Shown: positions 9,230-19,447, counted from the stretch's first letter. The stretch is 64,000 nt of DNA from CAWAHD01 sp963781785 (GCA_963781785.1 CAWAHD010000005.1:2480001-2544000), one strand, 5' to 3'. Numbers and translations are program-made. Notes: generated by a model not told the origin, from the letters alone.

Positions 9230-9859
9230 ATGAGCATCCTCGAAATCAACGAACGCGAAGCAACCGCGCTCGTACTTGCGCCGGCCTTGGCTGGCACGCT
9301 CATGTCTCCCAAGGAGTTCGATGCCGCCGTTCAAGCTGATGAGGGTTTCAACTACGAACTGATTCATGGAGTGCTGATCGTGACTCCGCCTCCCCTCGAA
9401 GAAGAGCGTGGACCCAACGAGGAATTGAGCCTCTTGCTGCGACTCTACCGGATGCAAGATCCCCAGGGTTCGGCCCTCGACGATACGCTGTCGGAGCAGC
9501 ACGTCCCGACGTTCAGCAATCGCCGACGGGCCGACCGGGTCATCTGGACTGGACTGGGGAGGGCCCCCAACCCATGGAAAGACATGCCGTCGATCGTCGT
9601 CGAATTTGTCTCCGAGGGAAAACGGAGCCGCCACCGCGACTACGTCGAGAAACGGGAGGAGTACCTGGCGTCAGGCGTCCGAGAGTACTGGATCATCGAT
9701 CGGTTCGGCCGATCGATGACGGCATGCCGCCTGGGTGGGCCGGATGTGATCGTTGCCCACGACGAAATCTATCGCACGCCTCTGCTCCCGGGATTCGAGC
9801 TCCCCGTCGCCCGCCTGCTCGAAGTTGCTGACCGCTGGAGCGCCAGCAAAGAAGGCTGA
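9230..9859 (+). CDS. Uma2/DUF820 family protein (PD-(D/E)XK nuclease fold)
   Basis: 209 aa. Features of the family: an N-terminal 'MSPKEFDA..DEGFNYELIHG' block giving the conserved Glu after the Tyr, RRADRVIWTG, the active-site-like strand DMPSIVVEFVSE, then a lysine/arginine-rich helix (RHRDYVEKREEYLASGVREY) and WIIDRFGRSMT. These match the Uma2 group of restriction-like endonucleases, which are numerous in cyanobacteria and planctomycetes and whose role is unknown. The ATG at 9230 is favoured because MSILEIN is the usual N-terminal position. It stands alone, between a repeat and a convergent gene. Confidence 0.85.
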   Translation: MSILEINEREATALVLAPALAGTLMSPKEFDAAVQADEGFNYELIHGVLIVTPPPLEEERGPNEELSLLLRLYRMQDPQGSALDDTLSEQHVPTFSNRRRADRVIWTGLGRAPNPWKDMPSIVVEFVSEGKRSRHRDYVEKREEYLASGVREYWIIDRFGRSMTACRLGGPDVIVAHDEIYRTPLLPGFELPVARLLEVADRWSASKEG

Positions 9860-9878
9860 AAAAGAGATCCAGTCGCGA

Positions 9879-10787
9879 TCATTCCTCGGCTGCCGCCCCG
9901 AAGAACCCGCTCGCCCCGAAGAGCCGCTGGACGTCCCAGGAGTCGCCGGTCCAGAAGTGGTGGATCACCTCAACGTCCCGGCCATCGAGCAGGACCTCCA
10001 GGAAACCCGGCAGTCGATGCCCGCGGCGGTCCACCATCAAGGGCGTGCCCGGGTTCAGGCAAAGCTGGTTGGGAATGTCCTCGGGCTGGAAAGCCCAGGC
10101 CGCATGCACGTGGCCACAACAGAACACGTGAGGGCCCACCGTCCGCAGCCATTCCCCCAGCTCCGCGGCGTTGGTCAGCGGCTTTCGCGCGTACTCGCGC
10201 CGGAATTCCGAAGGGACCGCGACCGGATAATGGCACGCGACGATCAGCCGCGACAGACCTCCGGCTCGTGCAATCAGCTCCTGAGCGGCGATTAACTGCC
10301 CGCGCGGCAGCTTGCCGCGCGGCGACACCCCGGCTCGAGTCGGGTCGAGCCCCAGGATCGCGGTTCCTCTGCCGATCCGCCGCAGCCAGGGGTACTCGAC
10401 CTGCGGTGAATACGCCCCGAAGTACTGCTCGAACCGCCGCGAGCGGTGAGCTTTGATCGTGTACCGGTCGTGGTTCCCGGGAATGATCGTGACCTGATCC
10501 GGGTCGCCCAGCCAGGCCCCGAGGGCAACCTTCGCCGCATGGAACTCCGCGGGAAGCGCCGTCGTCGTCAGATCGCCCGTGATCAAGATGTGCTCGGGAG
10601 AGAGGCTCGCGACCCGATCGATCAACTCCGGCACGCGCTCGAGCCGAAACCGCCGCGCCCGGCCCAGGAGCAGGGACACCGTCCCCATCAGTCGCTTGCT
10701 CAGAAGGCGGAGCGGATGATAGGCGTACCGCCAGAAATGAATATCGGATAGATGGACCAGCCGCAACGCCCGCGTCCCCTTTGTCAT
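9879..10787 (-). CDS. calcineurin-like metallophosphoesterase
   Basis: 302 aa with every block of the binuclear metallophosphoesterase fold in order: D-x-H (LVHLSDIHFW, ~12-18), GD (LITGDLTT, ~70), GNHD (IPGNHDRYT, ~102), a histidine block (VACHYPVAVP, ~188) and GHVH (CCGHVHAAWAF, ~225). It would hydrolyse phosphoesters; the natural substrate cannot be told. The ATG lies 14 bp after the CPBP-protease stop on the same strand, so the two are probably co-transcribed. Confidence 0.9.
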   Translation of the reverse strand: MTKGTRALRLVHLSDIHFWRYAYHPLRLLSKRLMGTVSLLLGRARRFRLERVPELIDRVASLSPEHILITGDLTTTALPAEFHAAKVALGAWLGDPDQVTIIPGNHDRYTIKAHRSRRFEQYFGAYSPQVEYPWLRRIGRGTAILGLDPTRAGVSPRGKLPRGQLIAAQELIARAGGLSRLIVACHYPVAVPSEFRREYARKPLTNAAELGEWLRTVGPHVFCCGHVHAAWAFQPEDIPNQLCLNPGTPLMVDRRGHRLPGFLEVLLDGRDVEVIHHFWTGDSWDVQRLFGASGFFGAAAEE

Positions 10788-10801
10788 CCCAAGGTGCCGT
10801 G

Positions 10802-11628
10802 TCAGATTCGCCAGGCAATCCAGCCGACCAGAATGTCATAAAGGGTGTGCGTGCCGACGGCGATCCCGAAGCCGCGCAGGACGAACACCCAGGCAAAGAA
10901 GACGCCGGCCATCCAGCGGAACACGAACGCATACCAGGTGAACGCTTCCCCCGGGCCCCCGGCGTGATGCGCCAGGGCGAAGAGCAACGCAGACCCGGTG
11001 ACGGCCAGGGTGCTCGCCAGCACCTGGGTGCTTGCAAGAGACGCAGGATATGGAAGAACACCGGTACCAGGATCAGCCGGAACAGCGTCTCCTCGTACAC
11101 CCCGGCGCCAAGATAGCCGATCAAGGACGAGAGTCGCTGCGACGTTCCTCCCGGGTCGACAGCCAGAATCGCGGGCCCGGTTTGCTCGAGGTACGAGAAT
11201 CCCAGGTCGATGAGCCGGCTGATCCCCACCAGCACGATCGCCCAGACCAGGCTCTCGGCGAGCATTCCTGCCAGGATTCCAGGCGAGAACCGCCAGTCGC
11301 GGAAGCAGAGCACCTGCCATCCCATCAAGATCATGACCAGAAGGAGGGGCAACAGCCAGTGGTCGGCCAGACCCAGTGAACCGAGCGCCTGGCGCATCCA
11401 TGTATCGGCGCCGGTTCGCAGACTTCCGCCAGTCGCTCCGCCCAGGCGGAGAACCCCGCCTTCGTACGCGATCACGAGCGGAGCCACAAAGAGCAGAGAC
11501 GGAAACGGCCGCAAGGTCGCCGTCCAGTACGAAGACGGCCGGTGCGCACTCAGCCAGTGGCTGGGTGTTCCCCCGGCCTTGGCGGCATCCATCCGGCTGA
11601 CACGAGCTGGCTTCTCGAACAATCTCAT
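10802..11628 (-). CDS. CPBP family intramembrane protease (one frameshift)
   Basis: Polytopic membrane protein with the CAAX-protease/bacteriocin-processing (CPBP) motifs split over two frames. The first frame gives several membrane helices and motif 1 GVYEETLFRLI (Glu-Glu and Arg). Near 11,030-11,040 the frame must change by one base; the second frame then supplies motif 2 (ALLFALAHHAGG) and motif 3 (GTHTLYDILVGWIAW) to the stop at 10802. All catalytic elements are present once the shift is corrected, so a one-base sequence error or very recent mutation is more likely than old decay. The family cleaves substrates within the membrane; the target is unknown. Confidence 0.75.
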
Positions 11629-12116
11629 CGCGGCTCGCAGATTCGGTGCGACTGGAAGGAATGCCCTTGCGTGATTCCAGGTCTCGGATTTCCGATATCG
11701 TACTTTGTCCTGGGGATTTCGTGCGTCCTGCCTGAATTTCGTGCTTCCTGCTTGGCCGCGGTCGGGCGCCGCGGTACGTCTTTCATAATTGTTATCGATT
11801 TTGCAGCGAGCGAAAAATACGAAATTGATCGGTGCCTTGTCGCTCTGGATGGCGGCCGCTAGGATAACCGTTAATTACTCGGTGGCCATACTTCCTTGAC
11901 GGGCTTGGAGTTCGACTTCAGGATAGCGGCATTGCCGTCGTTCGCCCCGCCTGAATCATGCTGGATTCTGGATGATTGTCGTGCTCGAAGTGGTCGCCGC
12001 CAGCACTCGTTCGATCACGTTCCCCCCATGGGCCGGCCGTAAGATCGAGCTTGAGGAATTGGGTTGTGCTGCTGCGGGCTCTCGTTGCCACAAGATGTTG
12101 GGAGGATCGTCGCGTC
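11629..12116. other. intergenic region before the oxidase operon
   Basis: 488 bp between the divergent CPBP gene and the cytochrome c gene. No ORF here has convincing composition. A locally AT-rich patch (about 11,785-11,825) is a plausible promoter area for the oxidase operon, but no clear -35/-10 pair is visible. Confidence 0.4.
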
Positions 12117-13459
12117 ATGCAGCGGTGTCGTCTCGCGCTCGCGTTCTTCTGCACCAGCTTGGCTCTCCTGTTGACCGGATGCTCCGACGCTTTCAATGCC
12201 GGTCCTCTGCAATACGTCGAAGATGACGCTCTTAACAAAACGGTTGAGGGCAGGCCCGACCTGGGGGCCAAGCCGATCCTCAAGACCAAGATTCGCAAGG
12301 CGCTCTCTCGCCTCTTCGGGGATTCGCCGCAACGGATCCGGATCCCAGCCGGCTCAGGCCTGAGGGAGGGGGGGCTGTTACTGGCGGCGTACATGCAGAA
12401 GGGCGAGGGTGACCAGACGAAGTATTATCGTCTCTACGAGGACCGGACGATCAGCGTACCGACAGAAGTATCCCCGAGCGAGAGCGCCGACTTCGAGCCC
12501 CAGGCGGGTGGGTATGCCCTGTACCGCCGCAATTGCGTCCACTGTCACGGAGTCTCCGGCGCCGGCGATGGACCGACGGCCCCGTTTCTTTATCCCACTC
12601 CGCGCGATTATCGCAAGGGCATCTTCAAGTTCACCTCGACTCCCAGCGGCGCCCGCCCGCACCGGGACGACCTCCGCCGCACAATTTCGCATGGACTCCA
12701 CGGCACGTCGATGCCGGCGTTTCACTCGCTCATGACCGCGTCGGAGATCGAGCAGGTCATCGACTATGTCATGTTTCTGAGCATGCGCGGCGAGACCGAG
12801 CTGGCCTTGATCGACGCAGCCGGGGTCGCTGAGGACAAGGATCCGGACGCCTTGTCTGATCAAATCGTCGATGAGGAGGCGAACAACGTCTTCAACAAGT
12901 GGAAAGTCGCCCAGACGCAGGTCTTCAGCCCGCCGTCTTCCCGCACCGCGTCGACCCATCCGAGCATCGAGAGAGGCCGCGACCTCTTCCTGGGCGCACC
13001 CCCGAGAAGCTGGAATGCGCCGGCTGCCACGGGCCGCTGGCCGAGGGCAACGGACCCAGCTTTGTCAGCCAGGAACTCTTCAATGAAGTCATCTTCGGGG
13101 GAAATCCCAGCGAGCGGCAGGATCGGCTCCAGAGGAAACTGGCCGAACTGCCCAAGGACCAAGCCGACAAGCTGGCAGACCTCTGGAAAAAGAAATCCGA
13201 CGACTGGGGGAACCCGCTGCGGCCGGCAAACCTGAATATCTCCCGCTACAAGGGAGGGCGCCGGCCGATCGACATCTACTACCGGATTTTTAAGGGGATC
13301 AACGGTGCCCAGATGCCGGGGCACGCGACCCTCAACGACAAGCAGGTCTGGGACCTGGTGAACTTCGTCCTGGCTCTCCCCTATGAACCCGACCTGCTCC
13401 GGGAGGCTCCGCCCGTGGCGCAAGAGCGCCTGGCGTCGTCGGTGGCATCGCGGCCGTGA
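12117..13459 (+). CDS. di-heme cytochrome c lipoprotein (one frameshift)
   Basis: Electron donor or assembly-linked cytochrome heading the oxidase operon. The start at 12117 (GGGAGG upstream) gives a lipoprotein signal ending in LLLTGCSD. Heme site 1 is NCVHCHGVSGAGDG (~139), with a downstream Met in GTSMPAFH as likely sixth ligand. Heme site 2 is CAGCHGPLAEGNG, reached only after a one-base frameshift at 12,999-13,003. There the sequence has five Cs, and six would restore GAPPEKLECAGCH. The second domain has GAQMPGHATL as its Met ligand. The two-domain build resembles small cytochromes of alternative complex III/oxidase clusters (inference). coxB starts 70 bp downstream. Confidence 0.82.
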
Positions 13460-13529
13460 TCGTTTCCTGACGACAGGGAATACAGCGAATGACTTTTGAC
13501 AAGCGACCAAGCACCAAGGACTAATTGCC

Positions 13530-14351
13530 GTGCGTTACTGGAGCGTTCTCTTCGGGGCGGCTGCTATTCTGACCGTGGCGGCGTGTGTTTACGCGCCGCT
13601 CCACCCGGACTGGTGGATGCCTCTTGCCGGTAGCCCGGAACACGTGATTTCGACCTTCGGCCGCGAGATCGACAAACTCTTCGTCATCATCCTCTGGATC
13701 ACCGGCATTGTTTTCATCGGCACTCAGATCGTGTTTGTGTGGGCGTCGTATCGCTTCGCCGACAAGCTGGACGCCCAGGGCCGGCCCGTCCGCCCGGCCC
13801 AGTATTTTCATGGCAGCCAGCGGCTCGAGGTAATCTGGACGATCATTCCCGCCGCCATCCTGGTCTTCATCGCCCTCTATCAGATGGGAACCTGGGCTGA
13901 CATCAAGTTCCGAAGCTCGGCCCCCAAGGTGCCGCCCTTGGCGGAGGTGACCGCCCGCCAGTTCCAGTGGGTGATTCGCTACCCCGGCCCCGACGGCAAG
14001 CTCAACACCCCCGATGACCTGTTCGCCGAAAACGATCTTCATTTCGTCAAAGACCAGAAGGTGCTCATTTATTTGAAAACCTCCGATGTGCTGCACTCGT
14101 TTTATCTGCCGCACATCCGGATCAAGCAGGATGCCGTGCCGGGGATGACGATCCCCGTCTGGTTTGACTCGGACACCTCGGGCCAGTTCGAGCTCGTGTG
14201 CGCCGAACTGTGCGGGTGGGGGCATTACAAGATGCGCGGCCAGGTCACCATTCACGAGACCCAGGCCGAATTCCAGAAATGGGTTGACCACCAGTTGGTC
14301 GAGCAGAACCGGGACCAGCTCACCATGACAACCGGTTCCGTAGGGAGATAA
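13530..14351 (+). CDS. coxB: cytochrome c oxidase subunit II
   Basis: Carries the CuA centre that receives electrons from cytochrome c. It has an N-terminal signal/anchor and two membrane helices (KLFVIILWITGIVFIGTQIV at ~50-70 and IWTIIPAAILVFIALYQ at ~110). The soluble cupredoxin domain has all CuA ligands: His in SDVLHSFYLPH, then CAELCGWGHYKM with Cys, Glu, Cys, His and Met. Unlike caa3-type subunits there is no fused cytochrome c (no CxxCH), consistent with the separate upstream lipoprotein cytochrome. The start is GTG. The stop lies five bases before the coxA ATG. Confidence 0.95.
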   Translation: MRYWSVLFGAAAILTVAACVYAPLHPDWWMPLAGSPEHVISTFGREIDKLFVIILWITGIVFIGTQIVFVWASYRFADKLDAQGRPVRPAQYFHGSQRLEVIWTIIPAAILVFIALYQMGTWADIKFRSSAPKVPPLAEVTARQFQWVIRYPGPDGKLNTPDDLFAENDLHFVKDQKVLIYLKTSDVLHSFYLPHIRIKQDAVPGMTIPVWFDSDTSGQFELVCAELCGWGHYKMRGQVTIHETQAEFQKWVDHQLVEQNRDQLTMTTGSVGR

Positions 14352-14356
14352 CCCCG

Positions 14357-16238
14357 ATGAGCGATACACACAGTTCGGGCGGTGGTTCCGCGGCCGCGGC
14401 CGGCGGGCATGAGCCCGTGCACAGTCATGAGCACGGGAATGGCCAGGATCACGGTCACGACGAGGACCACATCCATCCGGCTCCGTCGCACTTTCTCACC
14501 CGCTACGTCTTCTCGACGGACCACAAGGTCATCGGCATCCAGTTCCTGACCTCGGGTCTGATCTTCTTCGTCCTCGGCGGACTCTTGGCGATGGCAGTCC
14601 GCTGGCAGCTTGCCTGGCCCTGGAAGCCGGTGCCGATCTTGAGCCGGCTGCTCTGGTCGGGTCCCTCGCTCGGTTACCAGATGCCCCCCGAGTTCTACAA
14701 CAAGCTGTTCACGATGCACGCGACGATCATGATCTTCTTCGTGATCATCCCGCTCCTGACCGGTGCCTTCGGCAACTTCCTGATTCCGCTCATGATCGGC
14801 GCCCGCGACATGGCCTTTCCCAAGCTCAACATGTTCTCCTACTGGTTCATGCCGCCGGCCATGATTTTCATCACGTATTCGTTCTTCGTGGAAGGGGGCT
14901 CGGCGGAGGCCGGCTGGACCAGCTATCCGCCCCTCACCGCGTTCCGCTGGGCGACCCCCGGGTCCTTGAACGGCCAGACTTACTGGCTGCTCGCGCTGTT
15001 ATGCGCCGGGATCTCGTCGCTCCTGGGGTCGATCAACTACATCACGACGATCGTCATGCTCCGCGCCCGGGGATGAAACTGTTCCGGATGCCGATGACCG
15101 TCTGGGCCATGTTCATCACGGCGATCCTCCAGGCCTTCGCCCTGCCGGTCTTGACCTCGGCCCTGATCATGCAGCTTCTGGACCGCGTCGTGGGCACGAA
15201 TTTCTTCAGCCCGTTCGCCTGGACCGTCGCCAATGCGCCTCCCGTCGTCGGCGGCGGTGGTCCCCTGCTCTTCCAGCACGTGTTCTGGTTCTACTCCCAC
15301 CCGGCCGTCTACGTGATGATCCTGCCGGGAATGGGCATGGTATCGGACATCATCGCCACGTTCTCGCGCAAGCCCCTCTTCGGCTACAAGCCCATGGTCT
15401 TCTCCATCGCCGGCATCGCCGGATTAGGCTTCATCGTCTGGGGCCACCACATGTTTCAATCCGGCATGAACCCGGCCCTGGGCGCAACGTTCATGCTCTC
15501 GACGATGATGATCGCCCTGCCGTCGGCGATCAAGGTCTTCAACTGGCTGGGGACCCTCTGGGCGCGCGAATCCAGTATACCGCGGCCATGCTCAATGCCA
15601 TGGCGTTTGTCGCGATGTTCATCATCGGCGGGCTCTCCGGCATCTTCATGGCGGCGACCCCGGTTGATATTCATATTCATGACACGTACTTCATCGTGGG
15701 CCACATCCACTACGTCCTGTTCGGCGGCAGCACGTTTGCGATCTTCGGCGCGATCTACTACTGGTATCCCAAGATGTTCGGCCGGATGATGAACGAGCGG
15801 CTGGGGCTGATCCATTTCTTCCTCACCTTCATCTTCTTCAACGGCACGTTCTTCCTGATGCACATCATCGGCATGCACGGTCATCCCCGGCGGATCGCCG
15901 ATCCCAATACTTACCTGTACCTCCGCGGCGCCGGCATCGTGGGCATGAACCAGTTCATGACCATCAACGCTTTCCTGCTAGGGCTTTCTCAATTGATTTT
16001 CGCCTACAACTTCATCTACAGCCTGGTGCTCGGTCCCAGGGCATCGGCGAACCCCTGGCATGCCAATACCCTGGAATGGGCCACGACCTCGCCGCCGGCC
16101 CACTATAATTTCGAGCGGATTCCGACGGTCTACCATGGCCCCTACGAATACAGCATTCCGGAGGCCGAAGAAGATTTTCTGCCCCAGACCCTGCCCCGGC
16201 CCGCCAGCGCGGGCCCGCTCGACCCGGTGATGGCATGA
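14357..16238 (+). CDS. coxA: cytochrome c oxidase subunit I, A2-type (two frameshifts)
   Basis: Catalytic heme-copper subunit. The reading frame breaks twice, and each break is repaired by one base in a homopolymer: CCC at 15,066-15,068 (CCCC would give LRAPGMKLF) and GGG at 15,560-15,562 (GGGG would give LWGARIQYTAAML). The corrected protein has the low-spin heme His region (MHATIMIFFVIIPLLTGAFG), the CuB/proton-channel segment FWFYSHPAVYVMILPG and the heme ligands HIHDTYFIVGHIHY. YSHPAVY replaces GHPEVY: Tyr-Ser stands in for the channel glutamate, the mark of A2-type oxidases. The N-terminus before the first helix is unusually rich in His, Asp and Glu (residues ~18-45). It sits between coxB and ctaA. 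Confidence 0.93.
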
Positions 16239-16366
16239 TTGCCTCGCCCCGCCGGGGAGAGCCCGGCCGCTGGCCGGGTGAGGGGGGTTGCAAGCGATGA
16301 CCGTGTCGGAATGTCGCGAACCCTGAATTGTTCCACGAGAGTCCCGGCAGCTTGAAATACCGACCA

Positions 16367-16452
16367 CCGCACACCGATAACCTTTGACAGTAGAGCCCAA
16401 CGCCCGACTGCCGCACACCGATGACCCTTGACAAAAGAGCCCCAAGCCCGAC
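16367..16452. repeat. two-copy 44-bp direct repeat at the coxA-ctaA junction
   Basis: Units begin CCGCACACCGAT at 16,367 and 16,411, and both continue (T)TGACA..AGAGCCCAA. The second unit contains the annotated ctaA ATG, so the N-terminal residues of CtaA derive from the repeat. A related string also precedes coxB (about 13,487-13,518). Confidence 0.55.
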
Positions 16453-17425
16453 CCCCGACGCCCCGTCATACCGCGCTTTTCCGCACTGGTTCGCGCTGGC
16501 GGCGGCGGTATTCACCCTCGGGCTCCTCTACGTGGGTGGATCGGTGACAACGTACCGCGTGGGGCTGGCCGTTCCCGACTGGCCGACAACGTTCGGGATC
16601 AACATGTTCCTGTATGACTTCTGGAACGCCCCGTTTGGCGTCCGCGTCGAGCACACTCACCGGCTCTACGGCGCGGCCGTCGGCCTGTGCACGCTGCTCC
16701 TGGCCGCCTGGCTTCTGGTCTTTGACCGCCGCCTCTGGATGAAAGGGATGGCCGTGCTGGCGGTCGTCGCGGTGATCGCGCAAGGCATCCTGGGCGGCAC
16801 CCGCGTGACCCAGATGTCCACGGTGCTGGCGGCGAGCCACGGTGTGATGGGCCAGGCATTCTTCGGGCTCCTGGCGGCGATGTGCGTCTGGACCGGCCGC
16901 GACTGGCTCAGCCGGTCCGAGCCGCGGACCGATGCGCACGGAATGAGACCCCTGGCTTGGGCGCTTTTCTTCTTGCTGGGCAGCCAGATCGTGGTGGGAA
17001 GCTGGCTGCGCCATTTCGGAACGTGGCCGGCCCTGGTCGGTCACGCGGCTCTGGCCGCGGCCGTCTGGATCGCGGCAGCCATGGTCGTTGTACGCGTCGA
17101 GCGGAACCGGTCGAGCCTCCCTTTCCTGGTCGGCTCGGCGCGCGCTCTGGGGATCCTTGCCGTCGTTCAGATCGCCCTGGGTGTCGTCTCATTGATTTAT
17201 CTGCTGCCGTTTGATGGAATGCCGCGGCCGGTTTCGTTTTACCAGGCGGTGATGCGCACGGGTCATCAAACGAACGGGGCACTGCTTCTGGCTGCGGTGG
17301 TCGTCGTGACATTGCGTAGCGTGCGCCACCTGACCGGCACGACGCTCCCCGCCGCAACCGTCGCCACGGAAGAATCGGCGCGACCTGGCGAACGGGTCGC
17401 CCTCACCCGGGAGGCCATCGCTTGA
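16421..17425 (+). CDS. ctaA: heme A synthase (COX15/CtaA)
   Basis: Oxidises the C8 methyl of heme O to make heme A for the oxidase. 334 aa with about eight membrane helices in two similar halves. Family motifs: GGSVTTYRVGLAVPDWP in the first helix/loop, the heme-ligand His pairs in VRVEHTHRLYGA and LAASHGVMGQ, and in the second half WLRHFGTWPALVGHAALAA and VMRTGHQTNGALLLA. The stop overlaps the ctaB start (TTGA at 17,422-17,425), indicating coupled translation. The first ~16 residues are unrelated to the family and lie in a repeat; the true start could be later. Confidence 0.92.
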   Translation: MTLDKRAPSPTPDAPSYRAFPHWFALAAAVFTLGLLYVGGSVTTYRVGLAVPDWPTTFGINMFLYDFWNAPFGVRVEHTHRLYGAAVGLCTLLLAAWLLVFDRRLWMKGMAVLAVVAVIAQGILGGTRVTQMSTVLAASHGVMGQAFFGLLAAMCVWTGRDWLSRSEPRTDAHGMRPLAWALFFLLGSQIVVGSWLRHFGTWPALVGHAALAAAVWIAAAMVVVRVERNRSSLPFLVGSARALGILAVVQIALGVVSLIYLLPFDGMPRPVSFYQAVMRTGHQTNGALLLAAVVVVTLRSVRHLTGTTLPAATVATEESARPGERVALTREAIA

Positions 17426-18362
17426 AGTCCCTGGCGTCGGTCGAACAGCCCCTGCTCTCCGGTACGGCGCCGGACGCCTTGCTGGCGGCCCTGGTCGGCC
17501 GCGCTTCGGCGTACATGTCGCTCACGAAGCCAAGGCTGGTGCTCCTGGTCCTGGTGACCGTGGCCGTCGGGTTCTTCCTGGGATCGCGGCAGAGCGGCCA
17601 TCCGTTGACGCTGCCAGCGCTCCTGGCAACGCTCGTGGGCACGGGCCTGGTGGCCGGCGGCGCCGGGCGCTCAACCAGTTCCTCGAGCGCAGCCGCGATG
17701 CGCGGATGAGGCGCACCGCGAACCGGGCGTTGCCGAGCGGGCGCATCGCGCCCGCGGAAGCCGCGATCTTCGGCGGTGTGCTCGCGCTATCGGGCGCGGC
17801 CATCTTGCTTCTGGGCGCCAACCTCCTGGCGGCCTCGGTTGCGCTTGCCACCCTCGTGCTCTACGTCTTCGTCTACACCCCGCTCAAGCCCTTGACCACT
17901 CTGAACACCGTTGTCGGCGCGATTCCCGGGGCGTTGCCCCCCGTTATCGGCTGGGCTGCGGCAGCCGGCCGATTGGGGCTGGAAGCTTGGACCCTGTTCC
18001 TGATCGTCTTCTTGTGGCAGTTTCCGCACTTTCTGGCCATCGCCTGGATCCATCGCGAGGACTACAAGCGCGCGGGCTTTCGCATGCTCACCGTCCGCGA
18101 CGCGGGAGGCCGGTTGACCGGCCGCCAGGCAGTCTCCTACGCCCTGGCGCTGGTGCCTGCCAGTCTCCTGCCCGCAACGATCGGCCTTGCCGGGCCGATC
18201 TATTTCGCCGGGTCGCTCCTCCTGGGTCTCTTGTATCTGGGCGACGCCGTCCGGTTCTGGATCGATGTCAGCGAGTCCCGTGCACGCAGGCTGCTTGTGA
18301 TGTCGTTCTTTTATCTTCCCGCGATCTTGCTCCTGCTCGTGTTTCAGCCCAAGCCGTTTTGA
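17422..18362 (+). CDS. ctaB: protoheme IX farnesyltransferase (CtaB/CyoE; one frameshift)
   Basis: Converts heme B to heme O by adding a farnesyl group; UbiA superfamily, integral membrane. The TTG start overlaps the ctaA stop. The frame is broken at GGG 17,665-17,667; a fourth G restores VAGGAGALNQFLERSRDAR. This is the first prenyl-diphosphate-binding motif (N-x-x-x-E-x-x-x-D-x-x-M-x-R-T). The second is HREDYKRAGFRMLTVRD. Other family marks are MSLTKPRLVLLVLVTVAVGF and PFHxxIAW-like FPHFLAIAWIHREDY. About nine helices. Corrected length ~313 aa is normal. Confidence 0.92.
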
Positions 18363-18421
18363 CGCAGCCGCCCGCAAGACCGGCTCATTCCTCTTGTCAT
18401 GCTCAGAGGGTCGTAATCACG

Positions 18422-19378
18422 ATGGCTTCCGCCACTCACAGCTCGACCGCCACCAAGCCCGCCCCGCACGGCGGCCATGCCCCGGTCCCCCGCCACGTCG
18501 CACCGGTGACCCCCGGTAAGGTCGCCATGTGGCTGTTCCTGGCAACCGAGGTCATGTTTTTCACCGGCCTGATCGGAACTTATATCGTCGAGCGCGCCGG
18601 CAGTCCGCACGACGGATTCACCAACCTCTATTCCCCCGCCACTCGCTTGAAGGGACTGGAGGACACGCACGGAATCCTGCTGAAGTCCGCCGGCACCGAC
18701 CACCACCAGGTCGAGCATGTGCTTCACTCCGTGGCTGGCCTGAGCGAAGAAAAGGCCGCCGCGCTCATCGAGCAGGCGCACCATGCCGCGGCCCTGGTGA
18801 GCGGCCTCAAGCCCGCGAAAGCGGCCGAGCTGTTGCGCGAGCTCAAGGCGGCCGGCGCAGAAGCCGAGGACGAGCCGCTCAAAATGCACAAGTGGCCGGC
18901 TCCCTACGACGAGTTGACCAACCCTTTGGCGATCAACCTCACCGCCGCCAATACGTTCATCCTGATCTGCTCTTCGGTGACGATGGTGCTCGCTCTCGCC
19001 GCGATCCAGGATGGCAAGAAAGGCAAGGGCTCGTTTTACCTGGGCGCGACCGTCTTGATCGGAGCGACGTTCCTGAGCGTCCAGGTCTACGAATACCGTC
19101 AGTTGATGTTCGTCCATCACTATCCCCCGGGCATCAGCGCGACCGGGCACTTTCGACCCGACGTCAGCCTGTTTGCCTCATGCTTCTTCACGATGACCGG
19201 ATTTCACGGGGCACACGTGACCGGAGGTGTGATCCTGCTCGCGGTCATCTTCATTCGCTCGTTCTTCTTCAATGCCTACTCGAAGACCAATTACGCGCCC
19301 GTCGAATTGGCCGGCCTGTACTGGCACTTCGTCGACCTGGTCTGGATCATCCTGTTCACGATCGTTTACTTGCTCTGA
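18422..19378 (+). CDS. coxC: cytochrome c oxidase subunit III with an inserted bL12-like segment
   Basis: Membrane subunit that stabilises the catalytic core. Subunit III marks: MWLFLATEVMFFTGLIGTYI (helix 1), FILICSSVTMVLALAAI, VQVYEYRQL, and the last helices with FTMTGFHGAHVTGGVILL and AGLYWHFVDLVWIILF. Between helix 1 and the next helix there is a ~100-residue insertion. Its part at ~93-153 (VEHVLHSVAGLSEEKAAALI through LLRELKAAGAEAE) follows the pattern of the ribosomal bL12 C-terminal domain (GLGLKEAKDLVE...LEEAGAEVE). The start ATG 18,422 directly precedes the family N-terminus; a longer upstream ORF would be shadow sequence. Confidence 0.92.
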   Translation: MASATHSSTATKPAPHGGHAPVPRHVAPVTPGKVAMWLFLATEVMFFTGLIGTYIVERAGSPHDGFTNLYSPATRLKGLEDTHGILLKSAGTDHHQVEHVLHSVAGLSEEKAAALIEQAHHAAALVSGLKPAKAAELLRELKAAGAEAEDEPLKMHKWPAPYDELTNPLAINLTAANTFILICSSVTMVLALAAIQDGKKGKGSFYLGATVLIGATFLSVQVYEYRQLMFVHHYPPGISATGHFRPDVSLFASCFFTMTGFHGAHVTGGVILLAVIFIRSFFFNAYSKTNYAPVELAGLYWHFVDLVWIILFTIVYLL

Positions 19379-19447
19379 CGAGCATTCATCCGCTCGTTGG
19401 CTTGAACGGAAAGCGGCCGCTAGTCGCTGACCCGGAGGAACCCGCAC

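Noticed and set aside
9970..11628. 552-aa minus-strand ORF covering both the protease and the phosphoesterase region
   Set aside because: Its first part is the CPBP protease, but after 11,035 it runs in a shadow frame under the metallophosphoesterase; the frameshifted two-gene reading has all motifs.
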